From Streptomyces sp. NK15101 (GTDB lineage: Bacteria > Actinomycetota > Actinomycetes > Streptomycetales > Streptomycetaceae), in the NCBI RefSeq assembly GCF_020400725.1, contig NZ_JAINVG010000023.1, forward strand, positions 30,042 through 94,041: a stretch of DNA of 64,000 bases, read 5' to 3'. Within the stretch, counting starts at the first letter, position 1, and the number at the start of each line of letters is the position of its first letter. The translations under genes and the position numbers were made by a program. Positions 37,821-46,370 of this stretch are shown piece by piece. Under the pieces are notes generated by a model. That model saw nothing but the letters and a program-made list of their open reading frames with translations. It had not been told where the DNA came from and did not search any database.

Positions 37821-37967
37821 TACACTCGTGTTCAACATCCGGGGGGGTGTTCCGACCTTCGAACGAGGTCGCCTCCGCATGCCCACTGGCCTGCGCTGAC
37901 GCCGTTCGATGCCGTACGAGCCCCCCTGTTTGGTTCTGTCGAACCTCTAGGTCCCGGGGGGGATCTC
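37821..37967 (+). promoter_or_regulatory. Promoter and structured leader of VCBS gene 3
   Basis: The -10 is TACACT (37821-37826). Tracts G7 (37841-37847), C6 (37921-37926) and G7 ribosome site (37956-37962) repeat the plan of leader 1: both G7-to-C6 distances are exactly 80 nt, and the C6-to-G7 distances are 35 and 36 nt. The GTTCGA/TCGAAC stem is kept (37904-37909 with 37939-37944). The ribosome hairpin reads GGTCCC/GGGATC, where a G-U pair replaces A-U of copy 1. Confidence 0.6.
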
Positions 37968-39674
37968 TTGCTGTTCCAGCACTCCAAGCGCGCTCGCCGC
38001 GTCGCGGCCTGCACCGCTCTCGCTCTCTCCGCCGGCATGCTCCTCGCGGGCACGGCCTCCGCCGCCGACACCCCGGCGCCGCTTCCGTCCGTCAAGAAGG
38101 AGGCGCCCTCCTTCACCCCGCCGAAGCTGACGCTCCCGAAGAAGGGCGCCGACCGTGCCGGCGTCGCCTCGGCCGAGGCCGTCTCGCAGCCGCTGTCCGA
38201 CCTGGACGGCGACGGCATCGACGACCTCATCTTCCGGGGCGTGGAGGGCGAGCTCTACACGAGCACGTCCACCGGCGTCGGTGACATCTTCGAGCTCAAC
38301 CGCGGCTTCCAGGACATCGCCAAGGAGATCGTCCCGATCGGCCAGCAGGGCGGTGACACCACCGAGCCCGAGGTCCTCGTCATCTCCGAGAACGGCACGC
38401 TCAAGCTGTACGCGGACGCCGACCCGACCGGCACGCCGTACGAGCACACGGTCGGCGGTGGCTGGCAGACCTACAACAAGGTCACCTCGCCCGGCGACGT
38501 GAACGGCGACGGCCGCGCCGACGTGGTCGCCCGCACCAAGGACGGCCAGCTGTACCTGTACCTGGCCACCGGCAACCTGGACGCGCCGTTCGGCGGCCGG
38601 ATCCTCATCGGCGGCGGCTGGGGCGCCTACGACCAGCTCGTGGGCCTCGGCGACGGCAACGGTGACGGCAAGGGCGACCTGTACGCCCGCGACACCGCCA
38701 GCGGCACCCTGTACTTCTACGCCGGTACGGGCAGCACCACCCAGCCGTTCGCCGCCCGCCAGTCCGTCGGCGGCGGCTGGAACATCTACAACCAGATCCT
38801 GCCCGCCGGCGACGGCGACCTCCTCGCCCGGGACAACGCGGGCACCCTGTACTTCTACGCGGCCAACGGCAACGGCACCCTGGCCGCCCGTCAGGTGAGC
38901 AGCGGCACGGGCGAGTGGGCGGGTGTCTCGCAGTTCGCGGGCTCCGGCGCCAACCCGTACACGGGCAAGGAGGGCATCTTCGCCACCACTCCCGGCGGGG
39001 CCCTGTACTGGTACTACAACAGCACCACCGGCAAGCTGGACCCGCGCATCGAGATCATCGAGGCCGGCGGCCTCACGGGCGGCCCGGCCCCGATCCACTT
39101 CTCCTCGCTGAACTCGGACGGTCTGTCCGACTTCGCCGCGGTGGTCGACGGCCACCTGTGGGTCGACGACGAGGACCTCGGCGGCGGCTGGGGCATCTAC
39201 AACACCCTGGTCGCCCCCGGCGACCTGTCCGGCGACGGCAAGGGCGACCTGCTCGCCCGCACCTCCGGCGGCGACCTCTACCTGTACAAGGGCAACGGCG
39301 CCGGCACCGCCCTCGCCACCCGCATCAAGGTCGGTACCGGCTGGGGCATCTACAACAAGATCGTCGGCGCGGGTGACTACACCGGCGACGGCCGCACGGA
39401 CATCGTGGCCCGCACCTCCGGCGGCGACCTGTACCTGTACGCCGGCACCGGCAACGCCACCACGCCGTTCAAGAGCCGTCTGAAGATCGGCACCGGCTGG
39501 AACACGTACTCCAAGATCGTCGCCCCCGGCGACCTCAACGCCGACGGCAAGGGCGACCTCCTCGGCATCACCTCGGGCGGCGACCTCTACAGCTACCTGA
39601 ACACCACCCCGGGCAAGTTCACCTCGCGCGCCAAGATCGGCAACGGCTGGGGGATCTACAACTCCGTCCAGTAA
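37968..39674 (+). CDS. Secreted FG-GAP/VCBS beta-propeller protein, copy 3
   Basis: 568 residues from TTG 37968 (MLFQHSKRARRVAACTALAL), with a signal peptide ending near ASAAD. Loops DLDGDGIDDLI, DVNGDGRADVV, DGNGDGKGDLY, DLSGDGKGDLL, DYTGDGRTDIV and DLNADGKGDLL are visible. At blade 4 the calcium loop is shortened to PAGDGDLLARD, where copy 2 has PVGDDNGDGNGELIARD, so one site is probably lost. Otherwise it is the closest relative of copy 2. The promoter and leader match copy 1 more than copy 2. Confidence 0.92.
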   Translation: MLFQHSKRARRVAACTALALSAGMLLAGTASAADTPAPLPSVKKEAPSFTPPKLTLPKKGADRAGVASAEAVSQPLSDLDGDGIDDLIFRGVEGELYTSTSTGVGDIFELNRGFQDIAKEIVPIGQQGGDTTEPEVLVISENGTLKLYADADPTGTPYEHTVGGGWQTYNKVTSPGDVNGDGRADVVARTKDGQLYLYLATGNLDAPFGGRILIGGGWGAYDQLVGLGDGNGDGKGDLYARDTASGTLYFYAGTGSTTQPFAARQSVGGGWNIYNQILPAGDGDLLARDNAGTLYFYAANGNGTLAARQVSSGTGEWAGVSQFAGSGANPYTGKEGIFATTPGGALYWYYNSTTGKLDPRIEIIEAGGLTGGPAPIHFSSLNSDGLSDFAAVVDGHLWVDDEDLGGGWGIYNTLVAPGDLSGDGKGDLLARTSGGDLYLYKGNGAGTALATRIKVGTGWGIYNKIVGAGDYTGDGRTDIVARTSGGDLYLYAGTGNATTPFKSRLKIGTGWNTYSKIVAPGDLNADGKGDLLGITSGGDLYSYLNTTPGKFTSRAKIGNGWGIYNSVQ

Positions 39675-39690
39675 CGGACCGAGTGCCCCA

Positions 39691-39728
39691 CGGGCGCCCC
39701 GCACCGGAGATCCGGTGCGGGGCGCCCG
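39691..39728. terminator. Terminator of VCBS gene 3, shared with the convergent methyltransferase
   Basis: A perfect 18-bp stem, CGGGCGCCCCGCACCGGA with its complement, encloses a 2-nt GA spacer (so the real loop is larger). It lies between convergent genes. Confidence 0.93.
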
Positions 39729-39742
39729 CGCGTTCACGCCCC

Positions 39743-40576
39743 TCAGGGCTTCTTGCGGGCGACGGCGAAGATCCGGCGGAAGGGGAAGACCGTGCCGTGC
39801 GGGCCCGGCGGGTAGGCCTCGCGGAGGAGCAGGCGGTACTGGGCGAGGAAGGCGTCGACCGCCTCCCGGTCGTCGCCCAGGGTCGTGAGGACGGGCCGCA
39901 GCGCGGTGCCCTTGACCCAGTCCAGGACGGGATCCTCCCCCTGGAGCAGCTGGCAGTACGTGGTCTCCCAGACGTCCGTCTCGCAGCCGAGGTCGGTGAG
40001 GCGGGGGAGGGAGTCGGCGGTGTCGAGGACGTGGACGTAGCGGCGGCCCTGGTCGCCGGGGCGGGCCCGCCACTCGGGGGCTTCGCAGAGTTCGCCGAGC
40101 AGGGCGTGGCTGGGCGAGGTGAAGTTGCCGGGGACCTGGAAGGCCAGGGTGCCGCCGGGGCGGAGGCCGTCGATCCAGGCGGCGAAGGACTCGGGGTGGT
40201 TGGGCACCCACTGGAGGGCGGCGTTGGAGACGATCAGGTCGTAGGGCTCGTCGGGGGTCCAGTGGGCGGCGTCGGCGGGCCGGAAGTCGAGCCAGCCGCC
40301 GCCCCGGGTGGTGCCCGCCCAGTCCTTCTCGGCGCGCTCCAGCATCTCGGGCGAGAGGTCGAACCCGGTGATGTGGGCGTCGGTCCACCGGTCGGCGAGG
40401 AGGACCGTCACATTGCCGGGTCCGCAGCCGAGGTCGGCGATGCGGGCGGGTCGCTGCTGGGTGGGCAGCTGCGGTATTCGGGCGAGGAGATCGAGGAACG
40501 GGCGGGTGCGGTGACCGGAGTGTCGGAGGTACTGCTGTGGATCCCAGGTTGGTGCGGCGGTGTCCACGGAATGCAT
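39743..40576 (-). CDS. tam: Trans-aconitate 2-methyltransferase-like SAM methyltransferase
   Basis: 277 residues from ATG 40576 (AAGGGGG 8 nt upstream). The class I SAM-binding motif IADLGCGPGNVTVLLADRW lies near residue 42. DAHITGFDLSPEMLERA, YDLIVSNAALQWVPNH, FQVPGNFTSPSHAL and the WETTYCQLL segment match the Tam family, which esterifies trans-aconitate. An earlier ATG at 40702 would place the operator inside the gene and is rejected. It is divergent from a MarR gene, with a perfect operator in the spacer, so it is probably repressed by it. Confidence 0.88.
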   Translation of the reverse strand: MHSVDTAAPTWDPQQYLRHSGHRTRPFLDLLARIPQLPTQQRPARIADLGCGPGNVTVLLADRWTDAHITGFDLSPEMLERAEKDWAGTTRGGGWLDFRPADAAHWTPDEPYDLIVSNAALQWVPNHPESFAAWIDGLRPGGTLAFQVPGNFTSPSHALLGELCEAPEWRARPGDQGRRYVHVLDTADSLPRLTDLGCETDVWETTYCQLLQGEDPVLDWVKGTALRPVLTTLGDDREAVDAFLAQYRLLLREAYPPGPHGTVFPFRRIFAVARKKP

Positions 40577-40658
40577 GTTCGAAGCCCCCTTGCTGGCACG
40601 AGTTGCCGAAGCGGAACGGAGTTCCGGCGGGGTCCCTTCCCCATAGTCCAGGAAAATA

Positions 40659-40696
40659 TATCTTGACCCCAAGATACTTGACATCGAGAAACTCGA
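40659..40696. promoter_or_regulatory. MarR-type operator in the tam/marR divergent spacer
   Basis: A perfect inverted repeat TATCTTG-ACCC-CAAGATA (40659-40676) is followed by TCGAG-AAA-CTCGA (40684-40696). The spacer is strikingly AT-rich for this genome. A consensus -35 TTGACA (40678-40683) lies between the two repeats, and for the methyltransferase a TATATT-like -10 lies beside the first one on the minus strand. The first repeat has the sequence form used by MarR/PadR-type repressors. Confidence 0.8.
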
Positions 40697-40726
40697 ATAC
40701 AAGAGACTTTATGTCAACAGACCCTC

Positions 40727-40740
40727 TACACTGATCGTCA
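40727..40740 (+). promoter_or_regulatory. Leaderless promoter of marR
   Basis: TACACT (40727-40732) ends 7 nt before ATG 40740. No Shine-Dalgarno sequence is present, so the message is probably leaderless. Confidence 0.55.
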
Positions 40741-41237
40741 TGGAGGACGAGGTCGACCGACTGGTCGCAGCATGGCGCCGCGAGCGCCCCGACCTCGACG
40801 TGGAACCGCTCGAGGTGCTCAGCCGTGTCTCGCGGCTCGCCCGCCACCTCGACCGCGCCCGTCGGCTCGCCTTCTCCGAGCACCAGCTGGAGCCCTGGGA
40901 GTTCGACGTCCTCACCTCGCTGCGCCGCGCCGGAGCGCCCTACCAGCTCTCCCCCGGGCAGCTCCTCACCCAGACCCTGGTCACCTCCGGCACCATGACC
41001 AACCGCATCGACCGGCTCACCAAGAAGGGCCTCGTCGAGCGGCTCCCCGACCCCAGCGACCGGCGCGGGGTCCTGGTCCGGCTCACCCCCGAGGGCCGCG
41101 ACCGCGCCGACGAGGCGCTCGCCGGACTCCTCGCCCAGGAGCGCGCCATCCTGGCCCAGCTCTCCCGCGCCCAGCGCGGCGACCTGGCCGCGCTGCTACG
41201 CCGGCTGACCGCCCCGTTCGACAACATTCCCGGGTAG
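40740..41237 (+). CDS. MarR-family regulator
   Basis: 165 residues with the MarR winged helix: LARHLDRARRLAFSEHQLEP, WEFDVLTSLRRAGAPYQLSP, TLVTSGTMTNRIDRLTKKGL and the wing PDPSDRRGVLVRLTPEGR. It binds, by inference, the TATCTTG-N4-CAAGATA repeat just upstream and controls both itself and the divergent methyltransferase. Its last 42 nt overlap the end of the convergent LuxR-type regulator, with both frames apparently intact. Confidence 0.93.
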   Translation: MEDEVDRLVAAWRRERPDLDVEPLEVLSRVSRLARHLDRARRLAFSEHQLEPWEFDVLTSLRRAGAPYQLSPGQLLTQTLVTSGTMTNRIDRLTKKGLVERLPDPSDRRGVLVRLTPEGRDRADEALAGLLAQERAILAQLSRAQRGDLAALLRRLTAPFDNIPG

Positions 41238-41966
41238 CACCGGCTCCGCGGGGCCCACGCCCGCCCGGCGGGCCAGCGCGACCGCGGCCAGCGTCGAGTG
41301 CACGCCCAGCTTCCCGAGCACGTTCTGCATGTGCGTACGGACGGTGTGCGGAGAGAGGAAGAGGCGCTCGGCGACCGCCTTGCGGCCCAGGCCCGCGACC
41401 ATGCAGCGCAGCACCTCCCGCTCGCGCGGGGTCAGCGACTCCACGAGCCGCTCGCTGTCCGTCCGGTGCCTGCGCGCCTCCGTCAGCTCCCGCAGGACGC
41501 CCGTGAGCAGCGCGGGCGGCAGATGCGTCTCGTCCCGCAGCACGCCCCGGACCACCGCGAGCAGCCGCTGCAGCGAGCAGTCCTTCGCGACCCAGCCGGA
41601 GGCCCCGGCCTGGAGCGCGAGCGCGGCCCGGCGCGGGTCGTCCTTCTCCGCGAGGACGACCGTACGGAGCGCGGGCTGCATCCGTCGCACGCCCGTGACC
41701 AGCGAGATCCCGTCCACGGCGCCCTCGGCGTCGTCGGGCACCGGGCGCGCCGCGGCCGCTCCGGCGGGGCCCGCGCCGAGCTCGGCGTCGACGAGCAGCA
41801 CGTCGAACCTGCGGCCCTCCGCCGCGCCGCGCTCCAGGCAGCGCAGGGCCGCCGGGCCGCTGCCGGCGGCGGCGACGTCGACATCGGGCTCCGCCGCGAG
41901 GGCGGCGGCCAGCGATTCGGCGAAGATGCGGTGGTCGTCCACCACCAGGACGCGGATGCGTGCCAC
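41196..41966 (-). CDS. Orphan LuxR-type response regulator 1
   Basis: 256 residues from GTG 41966 (GGGAG 5 nt upstream). The receiver has the acidic pair VLVVDDHRIF, the probable phospho-acceptor Asp in LLVDAEL and the Lys in GWVAKDC. The C-terminal LuxR HTH is LTPREREVLRCMVAGLGRKA, then LFLSPHTVRTHMQNVLGKLG. No kinase gene is adjacent. It ends inside the convergent marR gene (42-nt overlap). The usual Thr/Ser of the receiver is replaced by Ala (VVLAEKDD). It may be related to the degenerate regulator on the other side of galTEK. Confidence 0.88.
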   Translation of the reverse strand: MARIRVLVVDDHRIFAESLAAALAAEPDVDVAAAGSGPAALRCLERGAAEGRRFDVLLVDAELGAGPAGAAAARPVPDDAEGAVDGISLVTGVRRMQPALRTVVLAEKDDPRRAALALQAGASGWVAKDCSLQRLLAVVRGVLRDETHLPPALLTGVLRELTEARRHRTDSERLVESLTPREREVLRCMVAGLGRKAVAERLFLSPHTVRTHMQNVLGKLGVHSTLAAVALARRAGVGPAEPVLPGNVVERGGQPA

Positions 41967-41999
41967 GGACACTCCCAAGTGTCGAGGAACGGACCGACG

Positions 42000-42029
42000 C
42001 GGGTACGGCGCCGGAGGCGGGTCCGTCAA
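42000..42029 (-). promoter_or_regulatory. Candidate promoter of response regulator 1
   Basis: On the minus strand TTGACG (42024-42029) and TACCCG (42000-42005) are 18 nt apart, about 35 nt upstream of the start. The 252-nt spacer to galK otherwise shows only GC-rich short hairpins. Confidence 0.45.
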
Positions 42030-42218
42030 GGACACGGCCGCCGCCGTGCGTTGACTGCTACCCCGCTCCTGACGCCGTACCCGACGGGTCTCGCCCCCTG
42101 AACAGCACCGGCCCCCACCGGCGCTGCCCTCAGGGTAGGGGCGGGGCGCCACGGCGGGGGCCGTTTCGCGGAACTGTCCGAAGTCGTGTGAACGCGAGCG
42201 GTGGTCCGGAGAGGCCGT

Positions 42219-43364
42219 TCAGAGGCGGTGCGCGCCCGCCGAGGGGACGGCCGGGAAGATCCCCGGGGCCGCGTACCCGGCCTCGGCGAAGGCCTTGCCG
42301 ACGGCCGCGGCCACCTCCTCCGCCCGCCCGGTCTCCACGAGGACGACGGCGGAGCCGCCGAAGCCGCCGCCGGTCATCCGGGCGCCGAGCGCCCCGGCCG
42401 CGTTCGCCGCCTCGACGACGAGGTCCAGCTCGGGGCAGGAGACCCGCAGGTCGTCGCGGAGGGAGGCGTGGCCCTCGGTGAGGACCGGGCCGACCGCGCG
42501 GGTGGCGCCGGCGTCGAGCAGCGCGATGGTCCGCTCGACGCGGGCGTTGTCGGTGACGACGTGGCGCACGTACCGGAGAATCGTCTCGTCGCCCAACCGT
42601 GCGAGGGCTTCCGGTAGATGCGCGGCGCTGACTTCGCGCAGGGTGCGCACGCCGAGCGCCCGCGCACCCGCTTCGCACCCGGCGCGCCGCTCGGCGTACG
42701 CGCCGTCTCCGAGCGCGTGCTTCACGCGGGTGTCGACGACGAGCAGCCGGAGCCCCTCGCGCGCCAGGTCGAAGGGGACCTGGCGGTACGAGAGGTCCCG
42801 GGTGTCCAGATGGAGGGCGTGCCCCTCCTCGGCGCAGGCGGAGGCCATCTGGTCCATGACCCCGCAGGGCACGCCGACGAAGGCGTTCTCGGCGCGCTGG
42901 GCGAGCCGGGCGAGTTCGGGACGGGAGAGCCCGAGCCCGAACAGGTCGTTCAGGGCGAGCGCGGTGACGACCTCCAGGGCCGCCGAGGAGGAGAGGCCCG
43001 CGCCGGCCGGCACGGTCGAGGTGAGGTGGACGTCGGCGCCGGTGACCGGGTGCCCGGCCTCCCGCAGCGCCCAGACCACACCGGCCGGATAGGCCGCCCA
43101 GCCGCCACCGCCGCCGGAGAGCGGCTCCAGGCCCGCGACGTCCAGCTGGACGATCCCGCCGTCGACGTCGGCGGAGTGCAGGCGCAGGACGCCGTCGTCG
43201 CGGCGGGAGACGGCGGCGACGGTGGTGTGCGGCAGTGCGAGCGGCAGCACGAAGCCGTCGTTGAAGTCGGTGTACTCCCCGATGAGGTTGACCCGGCCGG
43301 GGGCGGCCCAGAGGCCGTCGGGCGCGGCGCCGTACAGCGCCTCGAAGTCGGCGGCGAGGCTCAT
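42219..43364 (-). CDS. galK: Galactokinase
   Basis: A 381-residue GHMP kinase that phosphorylates galactose at C1 (Leloir pathway). The galactose signature [20 protein letters not shown] is near residue 20. The ATP loop [15 protein letters not shown] is near 125, [14 protein letters not shown] at about 160, and the third motif [13 protein letters not shown] near 330. The ATG overlaps the galE stop by 4 nt (ATGA, 43361-43364). Third gene of the galTEK operon. Confidence 0.97.
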   Translation of the reverse strand: MSLAADFEALYGAAPDGLWAAPGRVNLIGEYTDFNDGFVLPLALPHTTVAAVSRRDDGVLRLHSADVDGGIVQLDVAGLEPLSGGGGGWAAYPAGVVWALREAGHPVTGADVHLTSTVPAGAGLSSSAALEVVTALALNDLFGLGLSRPELARLAQRAENAFVGVPCGVMDQMASACAEEGHALHLDTRDLSYRQVPFDLAREGLRLLVVDTRVKHALGDGAYAERRAGCEAGARALGVRTLREVSAAHLPEALARLGDETILRYVRHVVTDNARVERTIALLDAGATRAVGPVLTEGHASLRDDLRVSCPELDLVVEAANAAGALGARMTGGGFGGSAVVLVETGRAEEVAAAVGKAFAEAGYAAPGIFPAVPSAGAHRL

Positions 43365-44356
43365 GCGCCCTCCTCCTCGCGGAACCGGGCGAACGCCCAG
43401 GCGTCGGCGACGACGTCGGCGAGGTCCGGGCGGGACGGCGTCCAGCCGAGCCGCTCGCGGGCGGCCTCGGCCGAGGCGACGAGGACGGCGGGGTCGCCGG
43501 GGCGGCGCGGGGCGGTGATCTCCGGGACCGGGTGGCCGGTGACCTTGCGGACGGTCTCGACGACCTCGCGGACGGAGAAGCCGTTGCCGTTGCCCAGGTT
43601 GCAGATCAGGTGCTCGCCGGCCGGGACGGCGTCCTCCGTCATCGCGTCGAGGGCCAGGAGGTGGGCCTCGGCGAGGTCGGCGACGTGGATGTAGTCGCGG
43701 ACGCAGGTGCCGTCCGGGGTCGGGTAGTCCTCGCCGTACACGGAGATCGCCTCGCGCCGGCCGAGGGCGACCTGGAGGACGAGCGGGATGAGGTGGGACT
43801 CGGGCTCGTGGCGCTCGCCGAGGGAGCCGTACGCCCCGGCGACGTTGAAGTAGCGCAGCGAGACGGCGGCCAGGCCGTGCGCGGCGCACTCCCCGCCGAT
43901 CATGTGGTCGACGGCCAGCTTGCTCGCCCCGTACGGGCTGGTGGGCGCGGTCGGCGCGGTCTCGGTGATCGGCACGGTCTCCGGCTCGCCGTAGGTGGCG
44001 GCGGTGGACGAGAAGACCAGCTTGCGGACGCCGGCTCCGCGCAGGGCGGCGAGCAGGGCCATGGTGCCGCCGACGTTGTTCTCCCAGTACTTCTCGGGCC
44101 TGGCGACGGACTCGCCGACCTGGGAGAAGGCGGCGAAGTGCAGGACGCCGTCGTAGGAGGAGTCGAGCCAGTTCGCGGCGTCCTGGACGCGGCCCCGGAC
44201 GAACTCGGCGCCCTCGGGGACGGCTTCGGCGAAGCCGGTGGAGAGGTCGTCGAGGACGGTGACCCGGTGGCCCCGCTCCAGGAGGTGGGCGGCGACCACG
44301 CTGCCCACGTACCCGGCACCTCCGGTCACCAGGTACTTCTTCGCTGCCGTGGTCAC
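43361..44356 (-). CDS. galE: UDP-glucose 4-epimerase
   Basis: A 331-residue extended short-chain dehydrogenase that interconverts UDP-galactose and UDP-glucose. The NAD loop is [10 protein letters not shown], the catalytic pair lies in YGASKLAVD with the Ser/Thr in FSSTAATYG, and the substrate region is [22 protein letters not shown] 44356 overlaps the galT stop (GTGA). Translationally coupled middle gene of galTEK. Confidence 0.97.
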   Translation of the reverse strand: MTTAAKKYLVTGGAGYVGSVVAAHLLERGHRVTVLDDLSTGFAEAVPEGAEFVRGRVQDAANWLDSSYDGVLHFAAFSQVGESVARPEKYWENNVGGTMALLAALRGAGVRKLVFSSTAATYGEPETVPITETAPTAPTSPYGASKLAVDHMIGGECAAHGLAAVSLRYFNVAGAYGSLGERHEPESHLIPLVLQVALGRREAISVYGEDYPTPDGTCVRDYIHVADLAEAHLLALDAMTEDAVPAGEHLICNLGNGNGFSVREVVETVRKVTGHPVPEITAPRRPGDPAVLVASAEAARERLGWTPSRPDLADVVADAWAFARFREEEGA

Positions 44357-45396
44357 TTGCTCGCCACCTCTCGGAGTCGTCGGGCCGCGTCCTCCGGCCT
44401 CACGTCGTTCATGAACGCGCCCATGCCGGACTCGGTGCCCGCGAGGAACTTCAGCTTGCCAGAGGCCCGTCGGACGGTGAAAAGCTCCAGGTGCAGTCCG
44501 AAGTCCCCGCGCCGCTCGTCCGTGAAGGGCGCCTGGTGCCAGGCGGCGATGTAGGGCGTCGGCGGCTCGTCCGGGCCGAAGATCCGGTCGAAGCGCCTCA
44601 AGAGTTCCAGAAGGACCTGTGCGCACTCTGTGCGGGCCGCGGCGTCGAGGGCGAGCAGGTCGGGCACCCGGCGCCTGGGGTGGAGGTGCACCTCGTACGG
44701 CCAGTGGGCGGCGTAGGGCACGAAGGCGATCCAGTGCTCGGTCTCCAGGACCACCCGCTCGCCGTCGGCCCGCTCCCGGGCGACGACGTCGTCGAAGAGG
44801 TTCCGTCCGGTCGCCGCGCGGTGCTCGTCCAGGCGGCGGCGCATGGCGGCCGTCCGGGGCGTGACGTACGGGAAGGCGTAGATCTGGCCGTGCGCGTGGG
44901 GCAGGGTGACGCCGATCTCCGCGCCGCGGTTCTCGAAGCAGTAGACCTGCTCGACGCCGGGGAGGGCGGAGAGGGCGGCGGTCCGGTCGGTCCAGGCGTC
45001 GAGGACGAGCGCGGCGCGCTCCTCGGTGAGGTCGGCGAAGGAGTCCGTGTGGTCGTCGGTGAAGCAGACGACCTCGCAGCGGCCGACGCCGCCGGAGAGC
45101 GAGGGGAAGCGGTTCTCGAAGACCGTCACCTCGTAGCTCTCCTCGGGGATCTCGCTCTCGCGGCCGCCCCTGGCGGGGCAGAGCGGGCAGGCGTCGGCCG
45201 GCGGGTGGTAGGTGCGGGCCTGCCGGTGCGAGGCGATGGCGACGGGGTCGCCGGTCAGCTCGTCGTACCGGATCTCGGAGCGGGAGACGACGGGGGTGAG
45301 GGGGCGGGGGTCGACGGCGGTGCGGACGGTGTCGTCGCGCGTGTCGTAGTAGATCAGCTCGCGCCCGTCGGCGAGCGTGGTGACGGTCTTCTTCAC
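44353..45396 (-). CDS. galT: Galactose-1-phosphate uridylyltransferase
   Basis: A 347-residue enzyme that exchanges UMP between UDP-glucose and galactose-1-P. The active-site triad motif is [13 protein letters not shown] (HxHxQ). The zinc-type pair CPLCPA and the second His motif in [10 protein letters not shown] are present. GTG 45396 ([14 protein letters not shown]) follows AGGG; the ATG at 45450 would include the promoter region and is rejected. First gene of the operon. Confidence 0.96.
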   Translation of the reverse strand: MKKTVTTLADGRELIYYDTRDDTVRTAVDPRPLTPVVSRSEIRYDELTGDPVAIASHRQARTYHPPADACPLCPARGGRESEIPEESYEVTVFENRFPSLSGGVGRCEVVCFTDDHTDSFADLTEERAALVLDAWTDRTAALSALPGVEQVYCFENRGAEIGVTLPHAHGQIYAFPYVTPRTAAMRRRLDEHRAATGRNLFDDVVARERADGERVVLETEHWIAFVPYAAHWPYEVHLHPRRRVPDLLALDAAARTECAQVLLELLRRFDRIFGPDEPPTPYIAAWHQAPFTDERRGDFGLHLELFTVRRASGKLKFLAGTESGMGAFMNDVRPEDAARRLREVASK

Positions 45397-45439
45397 GGGG
45401 ATGCCCTCCGACGGGACCAAACATAACCACGCACAAAGA

Positions 45440-45463
45440 ATCACATTCAAACATCCCCGTCAA
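45440..45463 (-). promoter_or_regulatory. gal operon promoter region with a TGTGAT hexamer
   Basis: On the minus strand TTGACG (45458-45463) is followed by the hexamer TGTGAT (45440-45445), about 45 nt upstream of galT. TGTGAT hexamers are the operator unit I recall from the galactose-inducible galP1 promoter of Streptomyces. Only one exact copy is visible here. The region is AT-rich for this genome. Confidence 0.5.
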
Positions 45464-45470
45464 TGGCGAA

Positions 45471-45495
45471 GCGGGCCCCGGTGACCGGGACCCGC
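45471..45495 (-). terminator. Hairpin between response regulator 2 and galT
   Basis: GCGGGCCCCGG and CCGGGACCCGC pair around TGA with one C-A mismatch. It would insulate galT from the upstream regulator gene. Confidence 0.65.
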
Positions 45496-45529
45496 CGATG
45501 TCACCCTCAAGGGGGACCGGTGAGCAGCC

Positions 45530-46213
45530 TCAGAGGGAGCCGCGGGGCCCCGGCACCGCCCGGTCGAGCAGCCCCGTACGCGCCGCGAGCGCCGCCGCCT
45601 CCAGGCGCGAACCGACCCCCAGCTTCATCAGGACCCGCTGCACGTGCGTCCGCGCCGTGCTCGGCGCGATCCCCATCCCCGCCGCGATCAGCCGGGTGTC
45701 CTCGCCCTCCGCCACCCGCACCAGGACCTCCACCTCCCGCTGCGTGAGCAGCCGGAGCAGCCGCTGCGCCTCGTCGTCCGGCTGCGCCGAGGGGTGCAGC
45801 AGCTCCGCGAAGGCCCCCTGGAGCAGCTGCGGCGCCACCGCCGACTCCCCCGCCCGGGCCTTCACCAGGGCCCGCTCGACGCCCTCGATGCGCTCGTCGT
45901 GGCGGACGTACCCCGAGGCCCCGGCCGCGAACGCCGCCGCGATCCCGCGCGGCGACGGCACCGGGCCGAGCACCACGACGGCCACCTGCGGCCGCTCCCG
46001 CTTGATCCGTACGACCGGGTCGAAGGTCCCCGGGGCGTCCGGCGTCGCCGTGCCCAGGAGGCAGACCTCCGGCGCCCGGCCCACCACCACCTCCGCGGCC
46101 CCCGCCACCGGCGCGGCCGCCGCGAGCACCCGGTGCCCGCGCAGCTTCAGCGCCGAGGCGAGCGCCTCCGCGAGCAGGCGGTGGTCGTCCACCACCACGA
46201 GGCGTACGCCCAT
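45530..46213 (-). CDS. LuxR-type regulator 2 with degenerate receiver
   Basis: 227 residues from ATG 46213. The N-terminus keeps the acidic pair (RLVVVDDHRLLAEAL), but the phospho-acceptor position reads EVCLLGTATP, with Gly where Asp is expected. The conserved Lys is also lost (GYVRHDERI). The C-terminal HTH LTQREVEVLVRVAEGEDTRL and GIAPSTARTHVQRVLMKLG is intact. It is therefore an atypical regulator not switched by phosphorylation, perhaps by ligand or partner binding. It lies upstream of galTEK on the same strand, separated by a hairpin. Confidence 0.88.
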   Translation of the reverse strand: MGVRLVVVDDHRLLAEALASALKLRGHRVLAAAAPVAGAAEVVVGRAPEVCLLGTATPDAPGTFDPVVRIKRERPQVAVVVLGPVPSPRGIAAAFAAGASGYVRHDERIEGVERALVKARAGESAVAPQLLQGAFAELLHPSAQPDDEAQRLLRLLTQREVEVLVRVAEGEDTRLIAAGMGIAPSTARTHVQRVLMKLGVGSRLEAAALAARTGLLDRAVPGPRGSL

Positions 46214-46306
46214 CCCGGTCTTCCCCCCTCCTCCTGGCCGGCCGGACGCCCCGGCGGCCTGACCCGGCAAGCTACACGCTCCCCCGCCCCGGCCGCCGAC
46301 ATGCGC

Positions 46307-46338
46307 GTGGGCCCCTCCGGATCACCGGAGGGGCCCAC
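46307..46338. terminator. Perfect 14-bp hairpin
   Basis: GTGGGCCCCTCCGG pairs with CCGGAGGGGCCCAC around ATCA. It lies just downstream of the PQQ-like gene ending at 46371. Confidence 0.92.
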
Positions 46339-46370
46339 GGCCGCCCGACGTGTCGCCAGTGCCCGGCGTC

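Noticed and set aside
40577..40702. Longer methyltransferase start at 40702
   Set aside because: It would run through the perfect MarR operator and encode a non-family N-terminus.
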